64,000 nt of DNA from Chryseobacterium carnipullorum (GTDB lineage Bacteria > Bacteroidota > Bacteroidia > Flavobacteriales > Weeksellaceae): contig NZ_FRCD01000022.1 in the NCBI RefSeq assembly GCF_900142785.1, positions 1 to 64,000 of the forward strand. Reading direction: 5' to 3'. Below the pieces are notes generated by a model that was not told the DNA's origin, did no database searches, and saw nothing but the letters and a program-made list of their open reading frames with translations. The position numbers and the translations under genes were made by a program. Below, one piece after another: positions 27,713-35,939 of the stretch (position 1 is the stretch's first letter; every line of letters begins with the position of its first letter).

Positions 27713-29248
27713 ATGAAAAAATTATTGATGTCAGCGGTTTTTGCCCTGGTCATAAACATCCACGCAGGAGCACAGCAAAAAATTTATTTTGATGAAAACT
27801 GGCAGAAAACCACTCAGGACAAAATGGAATTCTACCGGGAAACTGAGAACAAAGGAAAACTTACGTTAATCAGAGATTTTTATAAAAACGGAACTCCTCA
27901 GATGGAAGGTCTTGTTTCGGATGCTACGCCGGGCAGCGAAGTGTATGAAGGTAAAATTACCTGGTATACTCCTGAAGGTAAAGTGATGAGCACGGGAACT
28001 TTCTCAGGAGGTAAGCAAGTGGGAGCAGCTAAGTCTTTTGATGCGCAGGGAAGGATTTTAGAGGATTTAATGTATAAAGAAGACGGTACCTTTACAGGGA
28101 AAATATACACCTATAAAAATCCGGAAGAAATGTCCTATCTTAATATTGTGACGACGTATGATTCCCCCGATAGTTTTCAATCAGTAGGTTATGATGAAGA
28201 TCCTAAAGGAATACGCTATGAAATCATCAGTGACGGCAAAGAGAAGTATGAAACCAGATTTTATGGTGATAAAGGAAAATATATTGGCACCAACCATTAC
28301 GGAGATTCCGGCAATAATGTGATGGTCGGTTATTATCAGGATCCGATGAAAGTCTCCAAAATCGAAAAGCAGGATAAAGACGGAAAGGTGACAGAAACCG
28401 TTATCTACTCCAAAAAAGGAGAAATTCTGCAGGAAGAAAAGAAAAACAAAAAAGGAGGGTATCAAAAAACCTATGACGAAACGGGTAAACAGATCGGTCA
28501 TCTTACCTACCTTTATGATAAAGAAACCAATGAGTACAAGCCGCAGGACGGCGAAGATTATCAGTTCAATTATAATTTTATCAGTTTCACTGCTATTACA
28601 GTGTATAAAAACGGGGTAGCGGTCCTGAATAAATATTTTGATGAAGACGGAAAATTATCCTCCGAGCAGGTATCAGAAGATGAGATGACCCAGGAAATCA
28701 GATATTATTATCCGGACGGAAAATTAAAAGGAGCAGTGACTTACAAAGATGATATGCCCTATGATGGGACTTTGTACGAAGGACTTTCTGAACAGCAGTA
28801 TAAAAACGGAATACTGGTGCATTCAAAATTTTTCACATCAGATGAAAAATTAAAAGCGGAAACAAAGATCAATGCAGATCAAACCCTATACAACTCTACT
28901 GTTTATGATGAAAACGGAGCTATTGCTTACACCTACAGCCACCCGGTAGAGCAGGGGGAGGGTTTTACCGCGCAGATTGTACAGTATGCCAAAGGAAAAG
29001 CGGCCAGTAAAGCGGTGGTAAAAGACGGGGTACTTGAAAGCGGAAAACTTAAATACAAATCTGAAGCCGGTGTAAAGGAGCTGGAGCGCAACGGAAAGTG
29101 GATTATCATAAAGATTTATAATCGTGACGGAAAACTGATTCAGGATTCCAAGGTTCTTGCAGAAACACAGGAGCCCGATACTTACAATGCATCAAATACG
29201 CTGATCACGGAGTCTGATCTTCAGTATGAATTTTATGAATATTTATAA
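27713..29248 (+). CDS. secreted MORN-like (YwqK-type) repeat protein
   Basis: 511 residues with a signal peptide (SAVFALVINIHAGAQ). The body is a series of MORN_2/YwqK-like repeats of the type F-Y-K-N-G-T-P-x-x-E-G, Y-T-P-E-G-K-V-x-S-T-G-x-F, Y-Y-P-D-G-K-L-K-G. Such repeats form beta-hairpin arrays in exported Bacteroidota proteins and in proteins annotated as YwqK-family antitoxins. No toxin is adjacent, so an antitoxin role is not supported here. Starts about 280 bp after the lipoprotein gene. Confidence 0.75.
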   Translation: MKKLLMSAVFALVINIHAGAQQKIYFDENWQKTTQDKMEFYRETENKGKLTLIRDFYKNGTPQMEGLVSDATPGSEVYEGKITWYTPEGKVMSTGTFSGGKQVGAAKSFDAQGRILEDLMYKEDGTFTGKIYTYKNPEEMSYLNIVTTYDSPDSFQSVGYDEDPKGIRYEIISDGKEKYETRFYGDKGKYIGTNHYGDSGNNVMVGYYQDPMKVSKIEKQDKDGKVTETVIYSKKGEILQEEKKNKKGGYQKTYDETGKQIGHLTYLYDKETNEYKPQDGEDYQFNYNFISFTAITVYKNGVAVLNKYFDEDGKLSSEQVSEDEMTQEIRYYYPDGKLKGAVTYKDDMPYDGTLYEGLSEQQYKNGILVHSKFFTSDEKLKAETKINADQTLYNSTVYDENGAIAYTYSHPVEQGEGFTAQIVQYAKGKAASKAVVKDGVLESGKLKYKSEAGVKELERNGKWIIIKIYNRDGKLIQDSKVLAETQEPDTYNASNTLITESDLQYEFYEYL

Positions 29249-29333
29249 ACTATTGTGCTGATAACAACCGTTGAAACATCGGCATTCCAAAGAAGGTAAT
29301 ACGGATGTGAAACTACTTTGAAACCCCGTCACC

Positions 29334-29918
29334 ATGATCAATACCAGATTTTTAATTCTATCTTTTTTAGCTGCATTGCCGATATTAAGCTGTCAGAATG
29401 AAAAAAAGGACCCACCCATAAACCAAATAACCCGAAAACCATCCTATCATAAAAAGGCCAGCCAACCGCAGGAAAGTCATTTACCAAATCCAAATTTAAA
29501 TACCAAGGACATCATCGTTTTATCACAAAAACACAGTCCCAATTCAATTTCCTGCGATTTGGATGGAGATCATTTACTGGACACCGTGAACATTGTTCAA
29601 AACACAGAAAATAAAAAATACGGTTTGGAAATTATTTTCGGGAATAAAAAAGTGGACTATATCGGCATGGGCAAAGATATTTTGGGGCAGGGATTTGATG
29701 ATCTGGATTGGGTCGGAGTTTTTGAAAAAGCCCCAAAAGGCGAACTCTACTGGAATAACGTCAATGACGATGGAGACATCATGAGCGATGAAGACGTAAA
29801 GGAATCTGATAAAATAAAACTGCCCCACGACGGTATTTTTATTCATCAGGAAGAAGCTTGTGGCGGTGGCGTTATCTATTGGAGGGACGGAAAATTTGAC
29901 TGGATACAGCAGGAGTAG
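29334..29918 (+). CDS. lipoprotein with Ca-loop-like motif, unknown
   Basis: 194 residues. Lipobox LPILSCQNEKK, low-complexity linker, then CDLDGDHLLDTVNIV (D-x-D-G-D-x-x-x-D loop) and a strongly acidic segment NVNDDGDIMSDEDV. The C terminus has ACGGGVIYWRDGKFDWIQQE. I recognise it as a recurring Bacteroidota lipoprotein type but not its function. Follows the MORN-like gene by 85 bp on the same strand. Confidence 0.7.
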   Translation: MINTRFLILSFLAALPILSCQNEKKDPPINQITRKPSYHKKASQPQESHLPNPNLNTKDIIVLSQKHSPNSISCDLDGDHLLDTVNIVQNTENKKYGLEIIFGNKKVDYIGMGKDILGQGFDDLDWVGVFEKAPKGELYWNNVNDDGDIMSDEDVKESDKIKLPHDGIFIHQEEACGGGVIYWRDGKFDWIQQE

Positions 29919-30004
29919 AGTCAATCCTGTTCTATGCCACTCGTTCCCTGTATTTTTAGCAGCTAGTCATCAAAAAAGGGATCATCTTAAAAACCAAATA
30001 CCAC

Positions 30005-30454
30005 TTGAAGATCAATTATTCCATTCTGCTGTATCTTTTATGCATTCCATTAGGATATAATTTTTCTCTGTCGGCTGATGGCAATTTTTCCGCTTCACGG
30101 ACAGTATGTTTCATGATCGCCCTATTAATGACCCTTTATGGAGGATTTCTTAATGCGAAACATCAAATGAAATACCGGTCTGTTCTTTGGATATTCTTCG
30201 TCAATCTACTGTTAATATTGGGGTATATTATTTCAAATGGAGGCACTGGAAATAGTTCTTTATTCGGTGGCGACGATTGGACATTAGGATTTTTCCTGAT
30301 AGAGTATTGGCTTAATATGCACTGGACTTATTTAAGTTTTATCAATCTTCCGTGGTTCAGCAGTGATTTTACCTTCTTATTGATTTTGATGTGCAGTTCT
30401 TTTCTGTTTCCGTCGATTGGTTTTCTGATCGGGAAATTCTGGTGCAAAAGATGA
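30005..30454 (+). CDS. small polytopic membrane protein, TTG start
   Basis: 149 residues with four to five hydrophobic segments (YSILLYLLCIPLGYNF, FMIALLMTLYGGF, SVLWIFFVNLLLILGYII, FLLILMCSSFLFPSIGFLIGKF). The only start giving the full first helix is TTG 30005, as no ATG is available upstream. Family not recognised. It follows the lipoprotein at 29334-29918 and may share its transcript. Confidence 0.55.
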   Translation: MKINYSILLYLLCIPLGYNFSLSADGNFSASRTVCFMIALLMTLYGGFLNAKHQMKYRSVLWIFFVNLLLILGYIISNGGTGNSSLFGGDDWTLGFFLIEYWLNMHWTYLSFINLPWFSSDFTFLLILMCSSFLFPSIGFLIGKFWCKR

Positions 30455-30546
30455 AATAAACGAACTGAGTATCCCATTAAAAAAAGAGATTCATAAAATT
30501 TTTAAGAATAAAATATTTTCTGAAATGACTGGAAAAGTTTAAAAAA

Positions 30547-31011
30547 TTAGCGCAGAAGAGACCAGATTCCAACAGCAATTCCGGCATAAACCGTTACCGT
30601 AATAATATCAGCGATTGGTTGTGAAAAGCGTTTTTCCCCAATTTTCTCGGCATTGATCTGGTTCTTGTGGAATTTCAGGATTTTTTTAGGCTGATGAACG
30701 GGATGAACCACCAGACTGTCGCTTTCCCACTTGTCCACGATTACTTTATAGGTTTTGCCGTCAACATTAATCTTAACATTTTTATTAGGGGCAAGTCTCT
30801 CCTGAATATTAATAGGGGCGGGCGCTTGTTGTGCGTTCGGATTTAGAGATTCAGCTGTTTTCATTTGCGCTGAACTCATATTGGTAGGAGCTCCTCCTTT
30901 TTTTAACTCTTCATTATTAGCGGTCGCCGGATCTGCTTGCTTTTTTACCTGATACGTATAGCAACTGCTAAGACAAAATAATATAATGATGAAATAAAGA
31001 TTCTTTTGCAT
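30547..31011 (-). CDS. lipoprotein, unknown
   Basis: 154 residues. Lipobox LFCLSSCYTYQV, a Pro/Ala/Asn-rich linker, a beta domain (KNVKINVDGKTYKVIVDKWESDSLVVHP) and a C-terminal hydrophobic helix (ITVTVYAGIAVGIWSLL). Having both a lipid anchor and a C-terminal membrane segment is unusual. Monocistronic. Confidence 0.65.
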   Translation of the reverse strand: MQKNLYFIIILFCLSSCYTYQVKKQADPATANNEELKKGGAPTNMSSAQMKTAESLNPNAQQAPAPINIQERLAPNKNVKINVDGKTYKVIVDKWESDSLVVHPVHQPKKILKFHKNQINAEKIGEKRFSQPIADIITVTVYAGIAVGIWSLLR

Positions 31012-31182
31012 GAGCCAAATTTAAGAATTAAACGGAATATTTAAGAATTTCTTGTAAAAGATCCTGTTTTAAACAAAATATCCGCTGCACAAAGTCTTCC
31101 GGCTTTGAGTCAGCAAAATAAAAAAAATCCTTTTAAAAAGCGGTTCCAAAGTCAGGAAACTTCGGAGAGGTGATATAATCCA

Positions 31183-31635
31183 TTAAGCTTCAGTATTATC
31201 CATCATCATGGTATATTTATCAATTCCCTCACTAAATCCATCCGGTACAATCTCTATCGTTCTGAAACCGTTCTTTTTGTAAAACTCGGCCGTGTGCTGT
31301 GAGGTTTCAATTTTGTAAGGGATGGCAGGATAGGTTTTTTTTAGCAGATCAATCCGGTATTGGGTAAAGGCTTTTCCTATTCCTTTTCCATGATAATCGG
31401 CGCGAACCATTCCCCAGGATAATCCTGCTACATTATTTTTAGGATCTAGAAAAAAGCCACCACATCCTACGATCTGTTCATCCGTTTTTACCACGAAGTA
31501 GTTCTCTTCCGTATCATCGTCCAGAAAGCTTTCATAGAGCGGCAATTCTTCGATAGCAAAAAATTTAGGCAGATTGCTCCTGAAGATTTTGATACAATCT
31601 TCTCTGAAAATTTTGGTGTAATTGATGATTTTCAT
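31183..31635 (-). CDS. GNAT family N-acetyltransferase
   Basis: 150 residues. GNAT motifs: VGCGGFFLD (strand 4 region), acetyl-CoA loop MVRADYHGKGIGKAFTQYRI, and the C-terminal ETSQHTAEFYKKNGFRTIE. Substrate unknown. Single gene. Confidence 0.88.
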   Translation of the reverse strand: MKIINYTKIFREDCIKIFRSNLPKFFAIEELPLYESFLDDDTEENYFVVKTDEQIVGCGGFFLDPKNNVAGLSWGMVRADYHGKGIGKAFTQYRIDLLKKTYPAIPYKIETSQHTAEFYKKNGFRTIEIVPDGFSEGIDKYTMMMDNTEA

Positions 31636-31726
31636 AAATATGAGTTGAGTAGTACCAAGATACAGTAAATTTTAATGATGACGGTTTCCATGTATTAGGA
31701 TAGAAACAGGAATATTAAAATGGCTC

Positions 31727-31939
31727 TTAGATTTCTTCGGACTGGATTTTTGAAACATCAATTCCCAACGTTGTCAATCCTTTTATGCCGTCTTCAGTAA
31801 TGTAAAAATGTTTGGCTTCGGGGTTTTCCTTTGCAATCCATCCCTTATGAATAAATTCTTCAAGGAGAAGCGTTCCCAGTTTTCCGCCAATATGGTTGTA
31901 GCAGGTTTTGGCTGGTTTTTTAGCTGTGTTTTGTTTCAT
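31727..31939 (-). CDS. stand-alone ArsR-type winged-helix C-terminal domain protein
   Basis: 70 residues: AKTCYNHIGGKLGTLLLEEF, IHKGWIAKE, HFYITEDGIKGLTTLGID. This matches the C-terminal subdomain that follows the DNA-binding helices in YdfF-like ArsR regulators (CYDHLAGKLG ... VTPEG...L..LG). The HTH half is absent here and I find no remnant upstream. It is either a short stand-alone family member or a fragment. Confidence 0.6.
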   Translation of the reverse strand: MKQNTAKKPAKTCYNHIGGKLGTLLLEEFIHKGWIAKENPEAKHFYITEDGIKGLTTLGIDVSKIQSEEI

Positions 31940-32118
31940 GGTGATCTGGTTTTATGGTTTGGATTTTTGGAGCAGCAAGTTCAATTTTCTGGTCTGCCTG
32001 AAAGTTCTGCATCCCGGTTTTAAGTCATTACTAACACAAAGTTCGCCAATATTTCTGAAAAAAAGACTGTCCAGGTGACAGTCTCTGATCAAGATTTTGA
32101 GATAAATAAGATAAGCCT

Positions 32119-32271
32119 TTACACGCAGATTTCATTGACAGAAAGGCAGTAATAAGGCTGACGCGGAATACAGCATTTCCGATATCCCGGTAAACAGTTT
32201 TGAGTACACACTTCGATTCCACCATTAATGGAAACAAGTTTTTCTCTGGAAAGTTTTTTCAGATTTTTCAT
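32119..32271 (-). CDS. bacteriocin-like GG-leader peptide
   Basis: 50 residues. The N terminus MKNLKKLSREKLVSINGG is the double-glycine leader typical of the 'bacteriocin-like protein' family abundant in Chryseobacterium. The mature part after GG holds six cysteines, two of them adjacent (CTQNC, RKCC, YYC, EIC), suggesting disulfides or another modification. No C39 peptidase transporter or modification enzyme is nearby, so processing would rely on proteins encoded elsewhere. Confidence 0.75.
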   Translation of the reverse strand: MKNLKKLSREKLVSINGGIEVCTQNCLPGYRKCCIPRQPYYCLSVNEICV

Positions 32272-32622
32272 GGTATTAATTTTTTTGTGATTATGTTGTA
32301 AAAAGTTACTATTAAATTTGATATGATGGGAGAGTTTGCTGAAATAATTTTATTGGGAATTAAAATTTTTGTTGAGCGTTGAGTTAGTGAAATAAAATAA
32401 TTCCTTTACACATAGTCTAAAATCGGAAAAATAGAAAGATAGGATTCTTAAAAAACACGGAGACTATTTGAATGAGAAAAAGTAAGCCTTATTTCTTAGA
32501 GGAAAATAAAAAGTTTGTAAAGTGGCTATCCATAGCATCTAGCTGAAAAATGTGGATAAAAAAGTAATAAAAAAGTAACAAAAAAGTAATTTGTATTACG
32601 GAAAATAGTAATTTTGACAAAC
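32272..32622. other. intergenic region with 11-bp-period repeat
   Basis: About 350 bp of AT-rich sequence upstream of the GG-leader gene. The only clear structure is the triple direct repeat at 32558-32589. Open frames crossing it on the minus strand overlap the 30-aa peptide gene in another frame and look fortuitous. Confidence 0.5.
32558..32589 (+). repeat. three direct repeats of aaaaaagtaa, 11-bp spacing
   Basis: aaaaaagtaa occurs at 32558-32567, 32569-32578 and 32580-32589, exactly one helical turn apart. Could be a phased protein-binding site or an A-tract bend. Confidence 0.6.
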
Positions 32623-32646
32623 AAAACCACCTCTCTTGAGAGGTGG
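32623..32646 (-). terminator. terminator of the 30-aa peptide gene
   Basis: Hairpin ccacctctc-tt-gagaggtgg (32627-32646), followed on the minus strand by TTTT and a T-rich run. It ends 15 bp after the stop of the 30-residue ORF. Confidence 0.75.
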
Positions 32647-32660
32647 GAATTGAAAAGAAA

Positions 32661-32753
32661 TTACCAGAAGATTTCAAGAAGCTCCTTAACAAGCTTTGTT
32701 ATTTGAACTGCTGGTTTTAAAATCTTAACAATTTTTTTTAAAGACTGTGTCAT
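32661..32753 (-). CDS. 30-residue cationic amphipathic peptide
   Basis: ORF of 30 residues: MTQSLKKIVKILKPAVQITK then LVKELLEIFW. Seven Lys against two Glu, and hydrophobic residues spaced i, i+3/i+4, so it should form an amphipathic helix. A strong terminator follows 15 bp after its stop, and a 66-residue ORF ends 24 bp before its start, consistent with a small operon. It could be a type I toxin-like peptide, an antimicrobial peptide or a membrane-acting regulator. No family recognised. Confidence 0.5.
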   Translation of the reverse strand: MTQSLKKIVKILKPAVQITKLVKELLEIFW

Positions 32754-32777
32754 AGAATTTAAATTAATTGTTAATAA

Positions 32778-32978
32778 TCAGAGGCTTAAGGTTGTAATGT
32801 AGTCTTGCAGGACTGCAATAATCTTAAGCCTTTCTGCTACAGACAAAGTTCGAGAAAAAGAACTGATTTTGGAAGGGGTAAATACTAATTGCCTGAATAT
32901 TAGATCTAAAACTTTTCCACATTCACTTAAAACAGCCTTTAACACTATGCTTTGACCGAAAAAGCAGAATGTTTCCAT
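32778..32978 (-). CDS. small ORF upstream of the 30-aa peptide
   Basis: 66 residues beginning METFCFFGQSIVLKAV, with a hydrophobic N-terminal half and a C-terminal helix LSVAERLKIIAVLQDYI. Its place directly upstream of the 30-residue peptide and shared terminator suggests a two-gene unit. It lacks a recognisable domain; coding status is probable rather than certain. Confidence 0.4.
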   Translation of the reverse strand: METFCFFGQSIVLKAVLSECGKVLDLIFRQLVFTPSKISSFSRTLSVAERLKIIAVLQDYITTLSL

Positions 32979-33102
32979 AAAACAGGTTGTATTAAATTAA
33001 ACGGAATTAATTACATCCTTAATTTACAGTGCTTTTCGTATTAAACAAAAATCCCCGACCGTAGCCGAGGATGAAACTAATAACCAAGAGTTACATTTTT
33101 TA

Positions 33103-33129
33103 TTGAGTAAATAATCTTTTGTATATTCG
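33103..33129 (+). promoter_or_regulatory. candidate promoter of the AbiC-like gene
   Basis: TTG at 33103-33105, a 16-bp spacer and TATATTCG at 33122-33129 (TAnnTTTG with one change), 24 bp before the ATG. Spacer is slightly short for the family. Confidence 0.4.
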
Positions 33130-33153
33130 AAAAAAACTAAAGTTTAATTTCAC

Positions 33154-33942
33154 ATGAAAGAAAATAATGATGGGAATATCCCTTTCTATATAGGCTTAGC
33201 CGTATTTTTCATATTCGCAGTACTTGGAATCACATACATGGTGCAAAATTCGAATAGCTATGATGAAAGGGGAACATTTGGCGATATGTTTGGATTTGCG
33301 AATGCAGCATTTACGGGTTTATCAGTTGTAGGTCTAATAGCAACTATATTACTGCAAAGGAATGATATTAATATTCAACGCAAAGAACTTCAAAAGCAAG
33401 CGGAATTAATTCAATCACAGAATTTTGAAAACACTTTTTTCCAAATGATGAATTTGTTTTACAAAGTAATAGAGCAAATATTTTATTCTGATGGTACAAA
33501 TAAATTTTCAGGGAAAACAGCATTGAGTAATATCCATTATGCGTTGCTTAAATCTGCGCAAAAGTATAATTCTGAAAAACAAGAATTAGGATACGTGGAT
33601 TATAGCGTTTCTTACTTTGCATTTACAGGTGACGAAATTAGAAGTCTGATAAGAGATCATTTTGATTTGCACAAAAACCAACTTTCTCACTATTACCGTA
33701 CATTGTTTAGTATAATTAGTTTAATAGATTCAAGTCCTATTGTAAATAAAAATATTTATATAAATATTTTAACATCTCAACTATCAAGAACTGAATTAAT
33801 GTTGCTGTTGTATTACGGTATTTATTCCGATAATGAAAGTCATTTAAATTTCATCGAAAAGTATTCACTTCTAAAAGACTTAGATAGGTCTAAATTAGTG
33901 TACCCAAGCATGACTGGAGCGTATACTAACCAAGGATGGTAA
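33154..33942 (+). CDS. putative phage abortive infection protein, AbiC-like (putAbiC)
   Basis: 262 residues. Two N-terminal membrane helices (about 10-30 and 50-68), then a coiled segment and the family motif SQNFENTFFQMMNLF (88-102). The C-terminal half has SHYYRTLFSIISLIDSS and SQLSRTELMLLLYYGIYS, followed by LNFIEKYSLLKDL. This is the layout of the putAbiC family of membrane-bound, presumed abortive-infection proteins. It lies in a patch with AbiH (34535-35791) and an XRE regulator, and is AT-richer than the core genes, suggesting acquired defence genes. Activity against phage is inferred from family naming. Confidence 0.8.
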   Translation: MKENNDGNIPFYIGLAVFFIFAVLGITYMVQNSNSYDERGTFGDMFGFANAAFTGLSVVGLIATILLQRNDINIQRKELQKQAELIQSQNFENTFFQMMNLFYKVIEQIFYSDGTNKFSGKTALSNIHYALLKSAQKYNSEKQELGYVDYSVSYFAFTGDEIRSLIRDHFDLHKNQLSHYYRTLFSIISLIDSSPIVNKNIYINILTSQLSRTELMLLLYYGIYSDNESHLNFIEKYSLLKDLDRSKLVYPSMTGAYTNQGW

Positions 33943-33956
33943 AAAATAAAGCCAAA

Positions 33957-34216
33957 ATGACTTCAAAAGAATACACCGAATACGACCGCCTCACCCACGA
34001 AATGGAGCTACACTTTATAGCTCTCACTCCTCAATTTATGGAATACTGTGAGAATGTTATTTTCGGGGATGAAATCGAGGATCTCAGGTACTATTGTTTT
34101 CACTTCTACAATGTGATCTGGAATACAAAGCTGAGAATTTTGTGTACTGGCGAAATCAGATATTGCAGGATCCGGATTTAGCTCATAATGGAAGTTTTAG
34201 GAAGTATTTAATTTAA
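33957..34216 (+). pseudogene. small hypothetical gene with frameshift
   Basis: The ORF beginning MTSKEYTEYDRLTHEME (ATG 33957; an ATG at 33936 overlapping the AbiC-like stop is also in frame) reads well up to FYNVIWNTK. It then becomes nonsense to 34181. The next frame continues naturally (AENFVYWRNQILQDPDLAHN, GSFRKYLI, stop 34214-34216). One missing A in the AAA run near 34126-34130 restores the frame. Function unknown. Confidence 0.5.
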
Positions 34217-34237
34217 ACAAAATAATAAATAAATTAC

Positions 34238-34492
34238 ATGACAACACAAGAAGCAAAAGACCTAATTTCAAAATGGATACAATTTAGAATGAATGATATT
34301 CATGATAGAGAGATTGATCTTAATGGAAGTTATGAGTTTTATATTGAAGGCGATGATCTTAAAGTAAGAGTATTTGACGACTCAAATTTACCTGAAGGAC
34401 ATCTTTCAATGCTCCATACATTAAAAAGAAGAATAAATGAAGAAAAAGTGTCTTACGAAAAGATGGATAATGAATTGAATGGAACTGTATAA
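34238..34492 (+). CDS. small acidic hypothetical protein
   Basis: 84 residues, soluble, acidic: MTTQEAKDLISKWIQFRMND, then a short beta stretch EFYIEGDDLKVRVFDDSNLP and a C-terminal helix. No known family. It is the last plus-strand gene before the AbiH gene, which converges on it; a hairpin separates the two. Confidence 0.55.
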   Translation: MTTQEAKDLISKWIQFRMNDIHDREIDLNGSYEFYIEGDDLKVRVFDDSNLPEGHLSMLHTLKRRINEEKVSYEKMDNELNGTV

Positions 34493-34517
34493 TAAAAAAC
34501 ATATATTTTAATAGAAA

Positions 34518-34533
34518 GCCCCTTAATTGGGGC
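34518..34533. terminator. bidirectional hairpin between small ORF and AbiH gene
   Basis: gcccc-ttaatt-ggggc between the convergent stops at 34492 and 34535, flanked by A-rich and T-rich sequence. Confidence 0.55.
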
Positions 34534-34534
34534 C

Positions 34535-35791
34535 TTATAATGATTTTATTTCATAACGAACATTTTGGGGTAATGGCTTTGAAAGGCTTTTATCAACTAC
34601 TTTTTCTCTCATCATTGACTTTTTATTAAAATGTCGAGAAATATTCTGAGATAACTCTGTAAAATTATCTTTTCCATCTCTTTCGTGATAGAAAATCTTA
34701 ATAGATTTACAATTATTATGTTCGAATAATGTATTTAATAAGGTTCTATCAGATAGACCACATGAATGTCCCATTATGAATATTTGGTAGTCATCACTTT
34801 CAATCCAGTTCAGCAGATTTCTGTAGTTCGAATTATTAAAATACATAAATGATTTTATATTTTTCAAGAAGGCATTATCTCCAGTATTTTCCAACATCTT
34901 ATAATGATCGTCCATTTCATCTCCAAAGCCAAAATTGATAGGGTTTTTTAGGTCGTTAATTTGCCCATGTATAGGTGTGTACATCATTTGACCGTAGCCC
35001 CGGCGTCCCATGTTGGACATTATGGAAACATAATTGGAGACATTACTAGTATAGTTGAAATCCACAAACATAGTTTGAAATGCATCATTTTTATATGGAT
35101 CGATATCTGGATCGAACAACTTGTCGAATTCTATCAGACTATTCCTGTAGTTCGCAGGGAATTCTGAAAATAGATCATTATATGGTTGCTTTTCTAAGTT
35201 CTTAAAATGATATTCGAATAAACTTACTATCGATGCACACTTATCATATGTTTTATCAAAAATATAATTCTGTTCAACTTCGTTATCGATGTAAAAATGT
35301 AAAAGCTCTTTTATTTGTTCAAAATCTGCATTGAGCTTTTTAACAGTACCTAATTGACGAAACTTGTCATCCTCTTTAACAATTGATTTTAAAGCAGTGT
35401 AATATACATTTTCAATATCAACCCAATTTTCAATATTATTTACAGTAATCAACTCGAATAATTTATTACTAAAAGAAAATACAACACGCCAACTATCAAG
35501 GTTATGTTCTCGATAGAATACTTTAAATGTTGAATTGTAATTTGTTGATTCTTCAATTCTATAAGAACCTCTTGAAAAATGCCTGGAGACATAATCCTGA
35601 AAATCTGAATAATTCTCTAAGCCTCTATCTATTTTAAAACTCTTCGAGTCTAATTCGAAAAGATCAGTAATTAATTTACTGCCAATGTCTTTATTGAGAT
35701 TTTTCCAAATCCAATTTAAAAAATTATTATATGATGTTGGTAGGCCATGTGCGAGATCAAATCCATTCCCGATAATAACAAGTCTATTCAT
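34535..35791 (-). CDS. AbiH family abortive infection protein
   Basis: 418 residues, soluble. The N terminus RLVIIGNGFDLAHGLPTSYNNF is the diagnostic AbiH opening. Further family features are the FVDFNYTSNV segment, PIHGQIND, FGFGDEMDD and the closing YQIFIMGHSCGLSDRTLLNTLFEHNN. AbiH proteins were first found as plasmid-borne phage-resistance factors in lactococci; the mechanism is unknown. It sits between the AbiC-like and XRE genes. Start at ATG 35791 keeps the full glycine-rich motif. Confidence 0.88.
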   Translation of the reverse strand: MNRLVIIGNGFDLAHGLPTSYNNFLNWIWKNLNKDIGSKLITDLFELDSKSFKIDRGLENYSDFQDYVSRHFSRGSYRIEESTNYNSTFKVFYREHNLDSWRVVFSFSNKLFELITVNNIENWVDIENVYYTALKSIVKEDDKFRQLGTVKKLNADFEQIKELLHFYIDNEVEQNYIFDKTYDKCASIVSLFEYHFKNLEKQPYNDLFSEFPANYRNSLIEFDKLFDPDIDPYKNDAFQTMFVDFNYTSNVSNYVSIMSNMGRRGYGQMMYTPIHGQINDLKNPINFGFGDEMDDHYKMLENTGDNAFLKNIKSFMYFNNSNYRNLLNWIESDDYQIFIMGHSCGLSDRTLLNTLFEHNNCKSIKIFYHERDGKDNFTELSQNISRHFNKKSMMREKVVDKSLSKPLPQNVRYEIKSL

Positions 35792-35800
35792 GTATTAGTT

Positions 35801-35908
35801 TTATTTTAAAGTTAATTCTTTTCCTTTAAGTGCGAAGAAAAGGTTTTGTAATTGGTGAATGTATCTGATTACTAATTCATCATCGCAGTCTCCAATTTCA
35901 GTAACCAT
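35801..35908 (-). CDS. 35-residue helical ORF between XRE and AbiH genes
   Basis: MVTEIGDCDDELVIRYIHQL and onward to LTLK. The frame is open further upstream without ATG (INPDESFNLQTLKS), overlapping the end of the XRE gene in another frame. This could be a tiny coupled gene with a non-ATG start (TTG in NLQTLKS), or the displaced C terminus of the XRE protein after a frameshift. It lies 9 bp before the AbiH start. Confidence 0.4.
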   Translation of the reverse strand: MVTEIGDCDDELVIRYIHQLQNLFFALKGKELTLK

Positions 35909-35939
35909 ACTTTTTAAGGTCTGCAAATTAAAACTTTCG

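Noticed and set aside
27713..29248. MORN-like protein as antitoxin of a toxin-antitoxin pair
   Set aside because: It is exported and no toxin gene adjoins; the YwqK label reflects only the repeat type.
33049..33070. Minus-strand terminator atcctcg...cggggat near 33049-33065
   Set aside because: The hairpin and T run are present, but no minus-strand gene lies upstream to be terminated; kept out of the annotation as unassigned.
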